NCBI GenBank assembly: GCA_002633005.1
Contig: NMRA01000219.1
Location: forward strand, 605,593-669,592
Reading direction: 5' to 3'
Source: Phoronis australis
Taxonomy: Eukaryota > Phoronida > Phoronidae
DNA length: 64,000 nucleotides
The notes below the pieces were generated by a model. The model ran no database searches, had not been told where the DNA came from, and was given only the letters and a program-made list of their open reading frames with translations. Shown in pieces: positions 1 through 14,100 of the stretch (within the stretch, counting starts at the first letter, position 1; every line of letters starts with the position of its first letter). Position numbers and translations under genes: made by a program.

Positions 1-3000
1 GAGATCAAGTTCAGGAGGAGAAGTTAGCAGTGCAGAAGGCATTACTACACTTTGAGAGTATTCACGGTCGACCGGTAGGGGCTAAAATATGTCTTAATAA
101 TCTATTGTTAGTAAATCTGTATTGTTAGAGTTCAACTCATGCCAGTTATTCGTAGCTATGCTATAACATTCAATGATTTACAAGTAAAAATATCATTGTT
201 CTCAAAGTTCTTTTATAGTCTTTTGTTCTTTGGTAAAAGTTTTGTTGAGCACTTTTTCAACTGTTGAAACCTGGCCAACTTCAAAGAAAGAATGAAGTTG
301 TTTCTTAGCCAAAACAACATGTACGAGCTTCACTTCCACCACAGTATAATCACAGAAATTAAAAAAGTGTTAATTTACCTTTTTTCATTTTGTGTGACAT
401 GTTGGAAAATTCCGCATTCAGCATTCACCATTGTGTGAAACGCATTGTTCCAAGCGCTTAACATACCTTTAATTAAGACCATGACTTCATTTGCTTTGTA
501 CGTCAGCACTACACTTTTTAACATCCTTCTTATCATGTGTCCCTTTATGGATTCATAGGAATTTTTTGTAAAATTTTATCCCTTTGTGTGTGCGTGTGTG
601 TGTGGGTGCTCTTTATAGATAAATTATGTTTTATTTTGCAGACAACAAAACAAGATAAAGAGTTGATGAGGCCGTTATATGATCGCTATAGAAATGTGAA
701 AAAATTATTAGCCGCGAAGCCAGCATCAGTAAGTTTTCCACGTATGACCTCACATTATCTTTTATTGTAATTTTTCTAGACGTTGCTTCAATGTTCTGCA
801 GCTTTCCATTTGAATTGCACTCATTCTTCCACAAATTTATTGGAAGCTCAATGTGTTTTTGTTAAGTACAAGTTCATTGTGTGGTCTACCATGTATGTCA
901 GTTTTACTTGTGCTTTGTACATTGTTTGGTTTAGCAAAACTATCTTTTTAGTGTTTCTATGACGAAACGACCGCCTTCATCTGGCAGAGTTACTGTTTCT
1001 ACCAGAACCAAATTGACAGAATAGGTGGACAATTGTTGGGCAACATGGCGTTTGCTTTATTCCGCTCACCATGAAAGTGACTTGGAAATACTCGTCATGG
1101 CAACAAAATCCTGGCCGTTGATTAGCATTTCCCCTTGTTACCTTTGTAGTAAACTCCGCATCATTCCCAGTCCTGGTGGACGTATTCTATGGCGATGAAT
1201 TCCACTTGCTTCCACATGCCATGATGGGGGAAATCCGGGTCATTTTATTCAATTATTATTTTCAGCGTGTACTGTAGTTTTTTTTTTTACCGCGCCACGT
1301 GTTGTTAGAATTGAAGCTGACACATATAAATATGACTCAGTCAGACTGTGATAATTGGTCTGGAAAACAAAATATCCAGAAAAACACTCCAGTAGTTTAT
1401 GGCCAGAATCAGTGATTTTCAGGTTTTATGTTCTTCGTAATGTGTACACACCTCTTTGTCATTTTCTTTGATGTTGTCCTGCGTGATTTACAACCAGGTT
1501 GTTAAAGCCAGCTCAAGCACCTCTGAAAGCACACAGGTGATGGAGGAAATGTTTGTGTGTGGTAGATTGGCTCTTGTATATCTCTAACTTGTCTGTCTCT
1601 TCTAATTAACCAGTAGCTGTGTGTCATATGACATCAGGTCAAAGGTTATTCATTTTCTCATGAAGCAATCTTGTAGCTGTGAATTGAGTCACAAGATTTA
1701 TACTTGTTTTGGAAATTCTCATTATTTATTAATTATGTTAACAAAATTGGGGTTGCCAGCTTTGCCTACTTGTGACATTTTCCTTAATTAACATTGACCT
1801 GGCCGTGTATAATTCATAGGCGTTCAAATGAATCCATTTTAGTCTTACTAAAGGTTAGTGATAATTGCCAAAACGGTTTGGTTTGTTTATGGCCATAACG
1901 TAATGTATTCACTTAATAGTTAGTACTAGCGTCCAACGTGTGGGATGCAGATAGGTATTAACTCTGAGTTTGTGTGAAACTTGATTCAACCATGTAATGA
2001 CTAGGCCTCTTTCAAGAATCCTATAAAAATCTGCTGGATTTGTTCTGCTGTTGGTTTATCCATCTCTACTTCTATATGATTCGACTTAATTGCCCTTGTC
2101 AAAAATCATTGTTTTTTACTCTCACTATTCATTGGGATCAATACTTATACATCTCTTTTGTTTATCAAGAATTTATTAAGCTAATGATAATGTAGTGTGA
2201 TTTATTTTTAACTAGATAAGTTTTTTCTCTTCAGCCTAAAGACAAGGTGGATTTGGAGCCTGTACCTGAAAATCATTCCATGAATTTTACTCAAAAAGAA
2301 AAGGTAAGAATTGTTTTTAGCATGTTGTCACGATTTTCTTTTTTATAATTAACTGCAAAGCTCGTATTAAGATTAACAAACTCACTTCTAATTTTTGTAC
2401 TGTAGTTTATATTTTTCTTTGAAATCTTTCATTTCCCTGAAGTCAATGCATTTTGTAGTTATTAAACTTTATAAAAATGTGTGCGTGCTGACCAGAATTA
2501 AAGTGTTTGCATTATTCAAACTTTTTCCAAAACTGAACACTTCAATTATAAAATATGATCCTGTGCACTAAAGCTGACAAAATTCTGTTGTAGTCACTGT
2601 TAAAGTCAATGAATTCTAGTTATCCAAACATTATCCAAAACTGGAGAGTTCTGTTTTACTTATAAGATATGATACTGCATATTAATGATAGCAAATTTCT
2701 TTCAAAGTCATTGTTAAAGTTTTGTGCAGGCCATTTTTCTGCTTTAGCGACAGGAAAATGCATTCCAAAAATAAAAAAGTAATTGACAAAAATATGTGAA
2801 GAGAATTAAGATAGAAAAATGCTGATTCAAATTTTGCAGATTTTCTGTAGGAATGCATTTTCTTAAACTGTTATTTATGTTGTGTAGTGCTCTTATCAAA
2901 TAAATCTGTGCGGTTGGAAAGTAGATAATAAATTAATTTGAATGAAATAATTTAATTTATGTCAACCCAAATTGGTACCTTGACAGTTCTAATTGTCCAC

Positions 3001-6000
3001 ATCAGCTGACATCAGGAGAAGCTAATGTTGTCATTGTAACAATTCAACAGGTTTTGTTCCAACAAATTGATTTATTTTCTAGCGCCGCCAGTTGTCACAC
3101 GTATATCATTTTATCGTAATTCCATTCCAGCCGAGTGCAGAAGAATTAGGCACCACTGATTTTATGGTGACCCAGAACCTGGCTCTGCTTAAAGAGACGA
3201 CACAGCATAATGTGGTCAGTGACAGTAAAGCTGAAGACAGTGATAATGAGGAGGGCGATAGTCCAGACAGACAGGCTAAGACTTCAGGACATTCTCACCT
3301 GCATGCCCTGTCTGTGTGAGTGTTTGTGTGGGGTGAACAAAATTCAAGCTAGTCTGGAGAGTGTTCGGTAGACCTAAGTTCTCACGAGACTTACGAAATC
3401 ACGAGGGAAAAGTGAGCGTTTCGCTAGTATGCTCTTGAGCTTACTGGCCTGTCTTATTAAAATGATTGGTCGGCGAGGTTGGAATGTTGAATTGTGGGAT
3501 TGAATTCTGTGATACCTTTCCATAAGTGAGAATTTTTCACCGTGAATGCTAGCTAATGTCTTGCGATCTAAAGAACTCAACCTTCAAGAACCGCATAAAT
3601 CTTCTTTTTTTGTGCTTTTTATGCAGTGGGTTGTAAAATGTGACTAGTGCAAGTACGGTTGAAGACAACACTCAAGCTTATAAGGATTCTAACTTCCTCT
3701 AAAGTCAACTCATAATTTCAGACCTACACACATTTGGTATTGGTCAGATATTTCTTAGTGTGCCAATGGATGCAGCGTGTGTTGTTCTGAAATTGAAAGG
3801 ACTTGGAAGAAGCTAGAATCGGGGGAAGACAGTGTTGTCTTCTGCTGCTCTTGTATAGTTCATGAGAAAATAATTTTGTTTTCAAAAGTATTGTGATGTG
3901 TAAAAGAAATACAGCTGATTAAAAAGGAATTGTTTTTATAAGAAACTAAATTTGTCAATGAGAACACGGTTTGTGAATAAGAAAGCCTGGATATTTTAAA
4001 ATATGTGGTATTTGCCCTTTAATATTATTTTCGGTGCAGAAGTGGAAACACAATTTGACTGTGTTTACAAAAGTTGTGTACAAAATTTTGCCTGCTAATT
4101 TAACCCTGAGTGAGGTTGGTAACTGAATGATAGTTGGGGTAGTAACTGCATGAGCTGGCAGCATTTCGCTACATTGAAAGGGAAAATTGTGTTTGTGGGA
4201 AAAACCAATTTTCGGTTTAGTTACCAAAGATATTATCCCTCTTATACAGAATACCAAACTCGGTTTTGTCGTATTAACAGATACTAAAAACAACTTCCCA
4301 TTCTGTTCTCTAGAACAAAATAATGCTCTCTAACCCTCAACAAACTTCAAAAGTTTTTAGGGAAATTTGAAAACTCCTTTCAAAGTCTGCTAAATGGGCA
4401 AGCGTGACCTACGCTTCAAGCGAATTACACAGCAACTGTGGGAAAAGAACACCCATCAAGGACCATAATGTCCAATCTGCGACATAAGGAGTATCAGTTT
4501 TTAGTTCCTTTCTTTATCTTTCAAGATTGACACAGTGATGCCGTAGCAGGTGGCAGAATGAGGGTTGGTTGAAATATTAAAACAGGGTTTAGTATCCTTT
4601 TAAGAGCAATACATCTCAGTAATAGCAACTTTATTAAAACAGGGTTTAATATCCTTTTAAGAGCAATACATCTCAGTAATAGCAACTTTATTAAAACAGG
4701 GTTTAATATCCTTTTAAGAGCAATACATCTCAGTAAACAACAACTTTTTCTCGCGAGATAAGCTTTTGTACACTATTCTGGATGAGATGTTTGTGTTAGT
4801 TTTCTGCAGTTTTATTGGTTTGTGAGTCAAGCTCGGAGATATTGCACGCTGAAGCAAACAAACTGCAGATCGATCTACCACTAGATTTATTTGCCTGGAG
4901 TTGGGTCTACCAAACTTTACTTGAGACTCGACTCAAATTGACCAATTGTGTGACGAGCTTCGAAAAAACTTTCTGATTTGACGCGATGTGATTGGTTAGT
5001 TTTGTTAGTGGTCTCGGTTAAAGTTTGGTGGTGATGGGCTCAGTTGCTAGGTTTTCATTAGCAAGAAAAACTTGTTAATGAATTTGTAATGGATTGCATG
5101 AAATTCCATTACAGGCGTGAATTACTAGATGAGCAGCACAGAGCAAAGTTAGATAAAAAGCATTTACGAAAAATATTACGTGAGTTTGAAGATGGATTTC
5201 AAAAGCAGCACGGCAGGTGAGTAATTTATCACAAATAAATTGTATGGCACTATTACTCGAGAAGTCTGCCCCGTGTTGTGACCAGGTACAGTGAGACCGG
5301 CTTTATGGCTTGTATACATCGGTTTCATCTGAAAGTACAACGCAGCACTTGCGTTCATTTGCCCGTTACTGAAAATAAAATCATGGGCGTGTCTTGGGTG
5401 ATTAAGTAAAATGATAAGTATGATGAAGTTATATTGCAAAAGAAATGCAAAAATGTTATGTCTACAAATTTTTGTTGAACAGATAAAATTGTGTAGAATT
5501 CATTTATTCTTCAGTACATAATTGCTCCTAAAGGTGATTCTGTGTGCCATGTTTTGTTTACAGGAAGGTACTAAAGGAGGACAGGGCTCCCATGGCAACT
5601 GAGTATGAGGACTACAAGGTGTGTTCTGGTCTTTAACTGGTTTGTGATTGCAGGTTGGGCCAGGGGTGGGGATATGTCCCTCACGGCAATTTTCTGCATT
5701 GGGCATAACCCGGGTGCCTTTTCAAAACACCCTCGAAATTGTGAAATTTGGGATTACTATGATGGCTACCAGGAGATTATGAAGTACTCCCTATAGCATA
5801 GGAAATAAAAGCTCTGCTATGAAGTAATTTACACTGAGCAGTTGCATGGGGGATAACAGATTTCTTTGTAATGTTCCACATATTTACCAATGTTTTATCT
5901 GCAGTGTAATGTAAAAACAACTACGGTATTTTCTGAAAGTTACAAGTTATTGAGTGCTACATCTGTGGATCAAAAATGGCCAGCTTCAAAGTAAGATAAA

Positions 6001-6420
6001 ATAAATATGAAGTGGATTATTAAGTCAAAAATAACACCATGTTCTATGAGACCCATACCAGCCACCATTTAAGAACAGACAATCAAAAGTCATAATTTGC
6101 TTGACCTCACTGTTGATGTTTTGTAAGGATTGCAGAATTAAATCGAAAAAGATTTAACATTTGCCACTGTGTGAAACGGGATGTCCTAAGGTAATAACCA
6201 TATTACCAAACCAGCGCCTTGTCTTGATTAAATACCAAAAAATGGATGTTTCAATAAATTAAAGTAATTCTTTTGGGTGCTTGGAAAAGATGGCTAGTTC
6301 ATTTTAGTTTGTTACTCTATATTCAAATTTGTCTCTTTACCTGTTTTGCAGCAAGTCAAATCTAAACTGCGTCTGCTGGAAGCACTAATATCAAAACATG
6401 ATGGTACAGCGAACATGTAG
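1..6420 (+). CDS. FAM13: FAM13-family protein, C-terminal part (5' end outside window)
   Basis: Seven in-phase exons give the last 212 residues: up to 74, 642-728, 2235-2303, 3131-3315, 5115-5216, 5564-5618 and 6352-6420 (stop TAG at 6418-6420). Every junction is GT/AG; the 3315/5115 and 5216/5564 introns split codons, the others lie between codons. Exon 1 encodes EEKLAVQKALLHFESIHGRP and exon 2 a MRPLYDRYRNVKK block. Exons 5-7 encode LLDEQ, KKHLRKILREFEDGF, EDRAPMATEYEDYK and KLRLLEALISK. These match the conserved C-terminal blocks of vertebrate FAM13A/B/C, as recalled from the family. Exon 4 is acidic and Ser-rich with no conserved motif. Vertebrate FAM13A/B carry an N-terminal RhoGAP domain; any such domain would lie upstream and is not visible. 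The C-terminal part is helical and probably coiled coil. Which vertebrate paralogue it corresponds to cannot be decided. Confidence 0.9.
584..605. repeat. Short GT microsatellite
   Basis: An imperfect (GT)n tract about 20 bp long lies in the first FAM13 intron, 36 bp upstream of the exon 2 acceptor. It may simply be part of the intron's pyrimidine/GT-rich end. Confidence 0.6.
4576..4750. repeat. 57-bp tandem repeat, three copies, in FAM13 intron
   Basis: A 57-bp unit containing AAAACAGGGTTTAATATCC starts at 4576, 4633 and 4690. Copies 1 and 2 differ by about one base; copy 3 diverges near its end. It lies in the intron between the exons ending at 3315 and starting at 5115. Confidence 0.9.
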
Positions 6421-7940
6421 AACTGCTGATGGATGGATTTATTATTTGGTGGATGAAGCTTTAATAGGTTGAGATAGAAACAGTTCTGCGTAAAGCTACG
6501 CATACCGGTCTTTTGACTGAAAAGATCGTCTTCATAAAAACAGTGTGGAATCACCAAGATTGATTTCGGAATGGGAGGCTTTAACTGACCAAAGATGTAT
6601 GAGGAATGATGTTGCCAAGGTTTATTTGTCAATAAGTTGTGACTGTGTGCTGGAATTTGTCTTGCCAAAAACATTCAGATGAAATCTTATTTTCATATCG
6701 ATCTCGACATTATTATTATTACAGTTAAATGCATTGCGTTTGTTACACTGCAAAGTAAATCTTATTTGAAGGTCAGAAAAAGCTTAAGGTAAAAATTTTT
6801 ATAAAAAATTTGATCACATAAATGCGATCCTGGCTTTGACCCGGTTTATGTGAATTATGATCTCAAATACACGTGTGGCAGTGTAATAGTTTCTTTTCTT
6901 GGGTAGTGGTTAAGGCTATGTAATAAAAACAAATGTAGAATTATGTGTAAGAGAAATCTGTGATAGCGCACGTTAGCGGATGTTCGGATAACAGCGGGTT
7001 GGACTGGTTATTCAGTTGTTGTGTACAGAGATTGGTTTTATTTTCAAAATGCCTAAGTCCGTCTGTGAGCGTGCATAGAATCAGATACTAGTTTTGAATT
7101 TGAAATCTCATTGTTGACAATTCTCATTGATGGTGTTTTAGTGATTTTGGTGAAGTGCCGCTGCATTTCGTACCCAGTAGAGTGTATTTTAGAATAAGAC
7201 TTTTAAGGTTATCTTTTAGGCACTGCGAGAAGTTGATGTTGAGGGATTTAATAAGTCCTACAATATTTAGAAATTACTGTGGGATTAGCCATGCTGAAAC
7301 GCTTAAGAATTTGTTTTGTTTTGTTATAGATCTCATAGTTTTTCTTTAATTAGTACAGTGATGACAGTGAGTACTTTGAGATTTAAGACATTGCCACATT
7401 CATATGATCTAATGAGCCTTTAACTCAGCAATGGTACATGCACAATCTCAAATTCACAAATTTTACGAGGTTGACCCTCCTCAATGAGCGCAGAAGCATT
7501 TTCTTGGGATGCTGATTGGATGATTTCATGAAATTACTTCGCGTTTCCTGAAAATTTAGTTGGCGCTGCATTAATGCTCTTAAAAGTTGATAATGATAGT
7601 GTTAATTTGTGAAACGAATTACTTCATCTTAGTTTTGTTTCATGACAAAGCGGTGTTTACAAAGAATGATGGATAATTTATGAATATGAGTGTTCGTTCT
7701 TTTGGAGTAGTTCTTTTGAAGAATCGTTGATCGATCAATATTTATGTTTTCTATGAGTTAACCAAGGGGTATTTTTTAGCTTTTTAACCTGTTATCATTG
7801 AGAAGAACAAGTAATTACAAAGTTGCCACATCAAATATTCTGTGTCAAAGTAAGAGTTTTTGGAATGACTGACTATTTTGTAATCCAAACCAATCGTTTA
7901 TTTTAAGTCTTGGCAATAAAGTCCTTTCTGCCATTTGTGA
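6421..7940 (+). other. Probable FAM13 3' UTR with poly(A) signal
   Basis: The stretch after the FAM13 stop is AT-rich and holds only chance reading frames. An AATAAA hexamer at 7915-7920 followed by a T-rich, G-poor tail is the most convincing cleavage signal downstream, so the message probably ends near 7940. The exact end is inferred. Confidence 0.45.
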
Positions 7941-9387
7941 TATAAATTTCTTTTCTTTGCCCACTGCTTCTGGTGGGCTTATGGATGGAGGGTGTTGTCT
8001 CTGGTTCATTTTTAATAAGAAATTTATTCAATGTCAGATAACAGCTACATTATATAGGGTCATAAATTTTGGGCCTTCGAAAACTTACAATGACGGAGGA
8101 GTGACTTGACAGTCGTAACGACAATAAGAGGTGAAAAAGTTGAGGGGTATCTCAAAAATTGTGGTTACTGCTGGACAGCTCAAAGGGTCCTAGACCCTTT
8201 AACTTTAGGGGCCCAGTGGCTGGTTGCACGAAACGGTCCCAAATAGCGACTCGACTGAGTCTCCTAAATCTTTTGCGTATTTGTGCCGTTCTTTACTCAC
8301 AGGTATAATATTTTTTCTCCTCTTTTGACTAATGACATTTTCTAATAATAAAACTAAACCCCTAAACCCTTAATTCAATCAAAATAATTAGGGAGGCAGT
8401 CCTTAAATTAGTGGCATTGCACGAAAAGTATTTTTGATAAAATTGATAATTCACTCTCTATTTGCATCAAAGCCACAAATTAGCATAAGCAATGATACTC
8501 AAACAGTACAAGAAAGAACAATCATTGTTTTCACAAGCCCACAAATACGTAGTAGATTTATGGAACGTAGTTGAGTCCCTTCTTTTGATGCAACCTGGCA
8601 CAGAAACCTTATTTGTTCAAATTGTGTGCCCTGGTGATCGAAGAGGTCGCGGTCAGTGAACGGGGTTTTCTATTGCGAATAGAAGTTCTGGGTATTCTCG
8701 GTAATTTCTTCCTGTACTGTGTTAAACTTATTTTTCTTCAATAAAACTTCCGGTCTAGTAGATTTTTAACGCAATATACACGAGGAGGTTTTTTTCTGAA
8801 AAAGAATGTGGTAGAGAGAAATTTTGATGAAAAAGGAAAGCTCCAGATATGGTAGATTTTTTTACTTCGAAGAACCATTGCAATGTTATAAATGTCTTGC
8901 AGGTGATTGGGTCACGTATCCCTGCCCCAGAAATAACAATTATTGTAAGTTGGGTCAAGCCTACGCGAGCGTGGTATGTAATCGATGCACTAAACCTGCG
9001 CGTACTAAACCAGCCTCCCGTTCAGTAACGCTAGGACCTCGCTACTAAAAAAGCGAGACTTCGCGAAATTAAGTGAGATATTGCTTTGTATTTTAAATGA
9101 GAACACGACGTGATTTCGGTTAGATTTTTGGTAGGTCCTAGCGTGCTTTCCGTATAATCACGAAAACCTCGCGAAAATACAAGACTTCGCGAGATATTAC
9201 TGTGTAGGCCCCCCTATTAGTATCACAAACGATGCATGTAATACTTTCTTCGCGAAGTTCTTGCATCTATTGAACTCAATCGTGTTCTCTACTTATAGAC
9301 TTCTGGCCTTTTCACTCTTTCTAAATGACTCTCGCTGTTTCAGTGCGTTATATAGGGGACATTGCGTAGGACAAAGTCGGTGACCTG
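7941..9387. other. Intergenic, no gene recognised
   Basis: Between the FAM13 3' UTR and the MITE at 9388 I see no exon. From about 9000 to 9250 there are several CGCGA-containing direct and inverted words (for example around 9048-9070 and 9165-9200), which suggests decayed transposon sequence. Confidence 0.5.
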
Positions 9388-9635
9388 GGGCCCGTTCCAA
9401 CAAAACTGGCTTAGCTAAGACAAATCTTAAATTTTAGTAAATTTTAAAATAAAAGTTAAATTTGTCTCGAAACCAATTCAACTGAGAGAGATATCTTAGG
9501 TTTGACTTAAGTGTTTGACATAAATTTTGTCTTAATTTTGACTAGCTTACCGAAAGTGGAAGTAAGTTTGGAAGTTAAGACAAGTCTCAATCTTAAGTCA
9601 AAAATGAACTTAAGTCAGTTTCTTGGAACAGGCCC
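9388..9635. mobile_element. MITE-like element, 248 bp
   Basis: The left end GGGCCCGTTCCAACAAAACT and the right end, read in reverse as GGGCCTGTTCCAAGAAACTG, form imperfect terminal inverted repeats about 25 bp long. The interior is AT-rich with many TAAGTC/GACTTA words, giving a long imperfect hairpin. There is no coding capacity, so this is a non-autonomous DNA element. No clear target-site duplication was identified. Confidence 0.75.
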
Positions 9636-9991
9636 TTTATCTCCCTTTTGAGAACGTCATTTGGTTCCTGAGGCTCTGACTCTGGCGTCACTGATCATGT
9701 AAGGCCAATAACTGAGAGCGGGGTCTGTGTAGTAGGTGCCGGAGACCGGCGTGTTTGTCTCATGGGCATAAATACGTGAAATCCAGTAAAAAAAAGTTAC
9801 TTAAGCGTGCAGTCAACAGGTTGTCAGCTAAGAAAAAAGCGTTTTTTTTTGCCTTTTTAAACTTGGGCATATAGTTGTGCCATGATATCCTCTTCTCTGA
9901 ATTCCTGATTTTCGCCCATCTCACTTTTGACGGCTGTTAACCCTTGACTTGTAAGCGCTTGCTTTGAAATTTAAAATAGTTTTCCCTTTCT

Positions 9992-10056
9992 TATAGGAAT
10001 TTCTATACGAATTCCTATAGGAAATCTTATCCTATAGGAATCCTATAGGATCCTAT
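9992..10056. repeat. Cluster of TCCTATAGGA palindromes
   Basis: Overlapping copies of the 10-bp palindrome TCCTATAGGA and near variants fill about 65 bp. I see no gene link. Confidence 0.7.
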
Positions 10057-10309
10057 TGAATATTTTCGTATGGGATTGCACTAGAGAGCTATAAAGTTGC
10101 TTTGTGCCCTGTACTAGTAGAAATACTAAAAACTCCCTTTGATTTTTGGTACATTTTATGTTTTAGACTGAGCACCAAAGTTTTTGAAATGTTTGGGCAC
10201 TCTAATTTGTAAGTCCTGAATTAATGTTCAGGAGTTTCATTGATATTTTCAGTGAGTTTGAAATACTGTATTTGTAAGATGCAGAGTTCATTACGCCCTT
10301 TAAATTTCA

Positions 10310-10735
10310 GCCACTATGCAACGAACACCAAACCCGGCCGCCACATGCCATGTCCGTTCGATCCCCAGTCCACGTCAAAAATACACTGTACCCGGTGATC
10401 AAACTCCATTCACCATCCCATTGCCAGTTGATTGGACTGGTCCCGCGCGCAACCGGTTGTTTCAGTGAGAGTCGCGGCAACCGTTGGGGAGTTTCCAAAA
10501 TTGAAATACATAACGACGCTCCCTTTCCGTAGTTGGGCGGCGTCGAAAATTTCTGGATTGGTCGGCGCACTTTCAGTGCAGGATACTTTTTACTACATTG
10601 AAAAAAAAATTTAAAAAAATAAAATGGGCGCGCAGTGCTCAACACTGAGCGCCTTAGCAACTTAACTTTCCAGGCCGGTCGGCCTCTACCTTGTCTCCCT
10701 GCACTGAATGAACTGATTTTAGTCCGGCGTCTCAC
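10310..10735. other. GC-rich tract of unknown nature upstream of THEG-like gene
   Basis: This tract is clearly richer in G+C and CpG than its surroundings. It contains a 142-codon open frame on the minus strand that resembles no protein I know. It may be an inserted repeat or a distal promoter/CpG segment. A second CpG-rich stretch at about 10840-11110 lies just before the THEG-like start and is the likelier promoter. Confidence 0.35.
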
Positions 10736-10839
10736 GTTTTTCCAGACCGAACAAATACTATACTATTCGTAGAACAATATTACTGGTAATAATTTTTTAT
10801 TGGCAAAGAAGCGTAGTGGCAGCAAAATAGTTAGCGCTG

Positions 10840-11159
10840 CCAAAGAGCTTCAAGATATACATCGAGCGCCTACTGCGTAGCACCTACGACTACCGTAGCC
10901 GCTCCGGCGCTGGTCTACGCCAAGCGCGGTACCGGACGGCTGATCGAGCTACACCTCCCCCCCTCTTTCCGACTACAACGCAGATGAGAGAAACCCCGAA
11001 CACCATTTTCTCGTTCCCGCTTTGTTGCGATTATTAGTTCACTACGCCACTCGATCTTTGACTGCTCACGGTATCGACCAGTCTGTTGCCCATTCATCGC
11101 GTTCATAGTAACCCCCTTGACAACGACCTGCTGGGCCTTTTGTATACATTCGGTTCATC
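10840..11159 (+). promoter_or_regulatory. Probable promoter/5' UTR of THEG-like gene
   Basis: CpG-rich sequence immediately upstream of the start codon at 11160. No TATA box or other defined element stands out, so the assignment rests on position and base composition only. Confidence 0.35.
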
Positions 11160-14100
11160 ATGGCGGTACAAGGTAAGTCTATCGCACATTGCGCTCCGAA
11201 TTTTTCAATTTTATGAGTTGTTTGACTGTATTAAATGTATTTTTTTATTTAATTCTAGCTCAATCGCGTCGGATCGACACCCTGGCGCAACACAAGACCT
11301 TCCATCCCAATTTTCTCGAAGACAGGTAAGCCGAAATTGCGCGAACTCATCTCGCGATTGTAGGGCTGAACCACGGCTTCAAAGCACATGACATCGTGTT
11401 ACTGACATGGGCCAAGGGGACACAGTCGTTAGGACTAGCTGAGAAAGTCAGGTCGTTATAATTTGTTCATGTAAAAATGTGGGTATCTGATCCGCGCCGA
11501 GGAAGCCCGTAGCTATCCGGTTAGCGCTGAGACCAGCCAAGAGTCCTGGAGGAGCCAGGCGGACCACTGCTGGGATGGTGTATGAATGGGTGAATTCATG
11601 TTTTGAACAGGTTTAACAATTCGTATAACATTCAGAAATTAACACCCAGCAAATTGGACTTATAAGCAAGTCACTAATTATTCACAAAACAAATGAACAT
11701 CATCTGCGTTTCAGATTTCGGTGTCAAAACACTGACATTAACCACAAAATTTCACTTTTCTCTTTGAATTGTCAGATAAATAACATGTGATTGAAACTCA
11801 CGAACATCAGGTTGATGTCACCACAGATCCATGATCGTAACCAAAAAAGGCCTAACAATGAACAATCACAGACTTCTGGCGTAACAGCGTGGATATAACG
11901 AGAAATCCATGATAACGAGTACAGAAAAGGGATACCCTGAACCCCTCACACCCATACAGGCCTGGCAGTAAACATTACCACACAAGCTGCGGACAATTAA
12001 TGTAGTTAATAACCACGTGAAATAATGAATAGTTTGTTTTCTCAACTGACTTACTCAGATGCCGAAACCCGCCTTAATTATTTTGACTACTAGCGACTAC
12101 AATTCTCATTGTTCTGTCCTTTTGACCACTTACCCACACAAACTTGAAGTTGCTCTGAATTGTCCTTATTCAGGTGACTGATTTCCAAGTTTTCCAGAAC
12201 TGGCAGTTTGTTCAGCATCTGTTGTGACCATCATCAGAACACTCAGACAAAGTTGAGCAGTAAAAGCCTTTTGTCAAAGACCTGAAATCCTCTCCAATTT
12301 GACTACATCATGAACAATTTGCAAGAGCAGTATGGTTCTTAATCAAAAGTTGGTTTTTGTGTTATAAGGTGGCTTTATTGCCATTTTAAGGGTTAGTATC
12401 AAAACATCAAAATGGCGTAAAAAAATTTCTTTCCAGTTTGCTCTTCATTTATTTGCTTTTTATAACATCGATTTCTCATGATTCAGTGACATCCTTCTGA
12501 TAGTTTATGAATTTCAAATACTCTATCTACACAAAGTGCAAATGATTGTAATCACTACAGGGTATTATGATATTTGTATTGGCAACGGACATAATGTTAT
12601 GTTTGATTTCTACACATAATGTAACACTGCTTATGCGTGCTTTATTGATTAGAAAATGTGTAGTCACGTTTCCATGGATTGTAAATTGATTTAAAATTCT
12701 ACTCTCACATAAACCAGGTGTTTGAATCTCATTGCTTTAATAGCACTTTCTGAAATAAATAGCAACTTGAACAGGGATTGAAACTGATTTTTTAAATTGT
12801 TTGACTTCTGAAATTGAATTTCATGTGAAAGCCAGGATAATTTTTCTTCAAAGAAATACAATTAGAAAAACGATGAAATGTCATTCGGTTTATTGATCTG
12901 AGTTTCATTTAATTGGGACGTGTTCACTAGATGAGAGATATATGAAGTCAGCTGTGAGATATGTCCCTCGATGTTGTTGTGCTGACATTGGTTCAAACAA
13001 GTAGAACGGATATTTTAGGTGACAAAAGCATACCTGGTTTTGAGTAGATGTACAGTATACTGTCCATACTGTGTAGATTTGTCTTACCATGTGATGGGAC
13101 CTTTATAGCTAGAAGTTAATACTTGGAAGAACCATTACTCACGGTGCAGGGATCATCATGTTAGGGAGACTTCCAGTGTTTAACTTCACCTGTAGAGGAC
13201 GCATCGTGTGGTGAAATAAGTTTATGCCATTGGGGGTGAAATAGCTTACACCTAAATTGCCACGGGTACACTTCATTTGTTTCAAAAGGTTTCAATGCCA
13301 TTAATGGAATCGAGAAAAGAAATTTTCATATTGTCCTTTACAGGAGGTCTCTCTATTGGATTGACAAGATGCCAGCTCAGCCAGGAGGTGATGGTATCAC
13401 TGTCTCAGGTAAACAATATTTGAGGTTTTTAATCCTATAATTGAAAGTTTACGGAGTGTAAATTTTTGGAAAAATCATAGTCTAGCAGGTAACCTACATC
13501 AGATACCAGGCCGCCAAAATCTGAGTGTGAAATATTGAATACAGACAGATGAAAATTTGAATAATTTGATGCTGTTCCCATCAATGGAAATTTATTTATT
13601 ACAATTTATTTATTTAATTGGAATTATAGAATACGCAATTTCAAATTGTAAGCAATGTTGATAAGCTTAAAATATGAGTTTTGAAGTTAAAAATTATACT
13701 TATTTTTCCTTTTTAAACTTTCATCACCCGATTTCGTTGTTATTCCATTGTAAATAAAATCGAAGGAGTACTTAAAAAGTTGTAATGTACTCAAGTATCA
13801 TTCTATAAATGGATCTAAGTTATTGCACATTTAAATGTGTTTATGTTCAGTTGACACTTTCACTCATATTTCAGTGTTAACTCCACGTCAAGCTCAGCTA
13901 GTCTACCCAAAGATGGCACACAAAGAGTGGCAATGCGATCGATATACTGGATCTTACAGGTATTGTGGCCAGCCTGAGTTTGTCATCGCAAAATTTAATT
14001 TCTGCTTACTTACAGAGGAGAGGAGGGTCTACTATGAAATTTTTCAGTTCCGCCATTTGCGCACAATTCTATAGGAATCCATGTATTTTTATGAGTCACA

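Noticed and set aside
10307-10735. 142-codon minus-strand open frame upstream of the THEG-like gene
   Set aside because: It lies in a GC-rich tract where stops are rare, shows no splice context, and the translation (many Trp/Arg/Pro, no motif) resembles no family.
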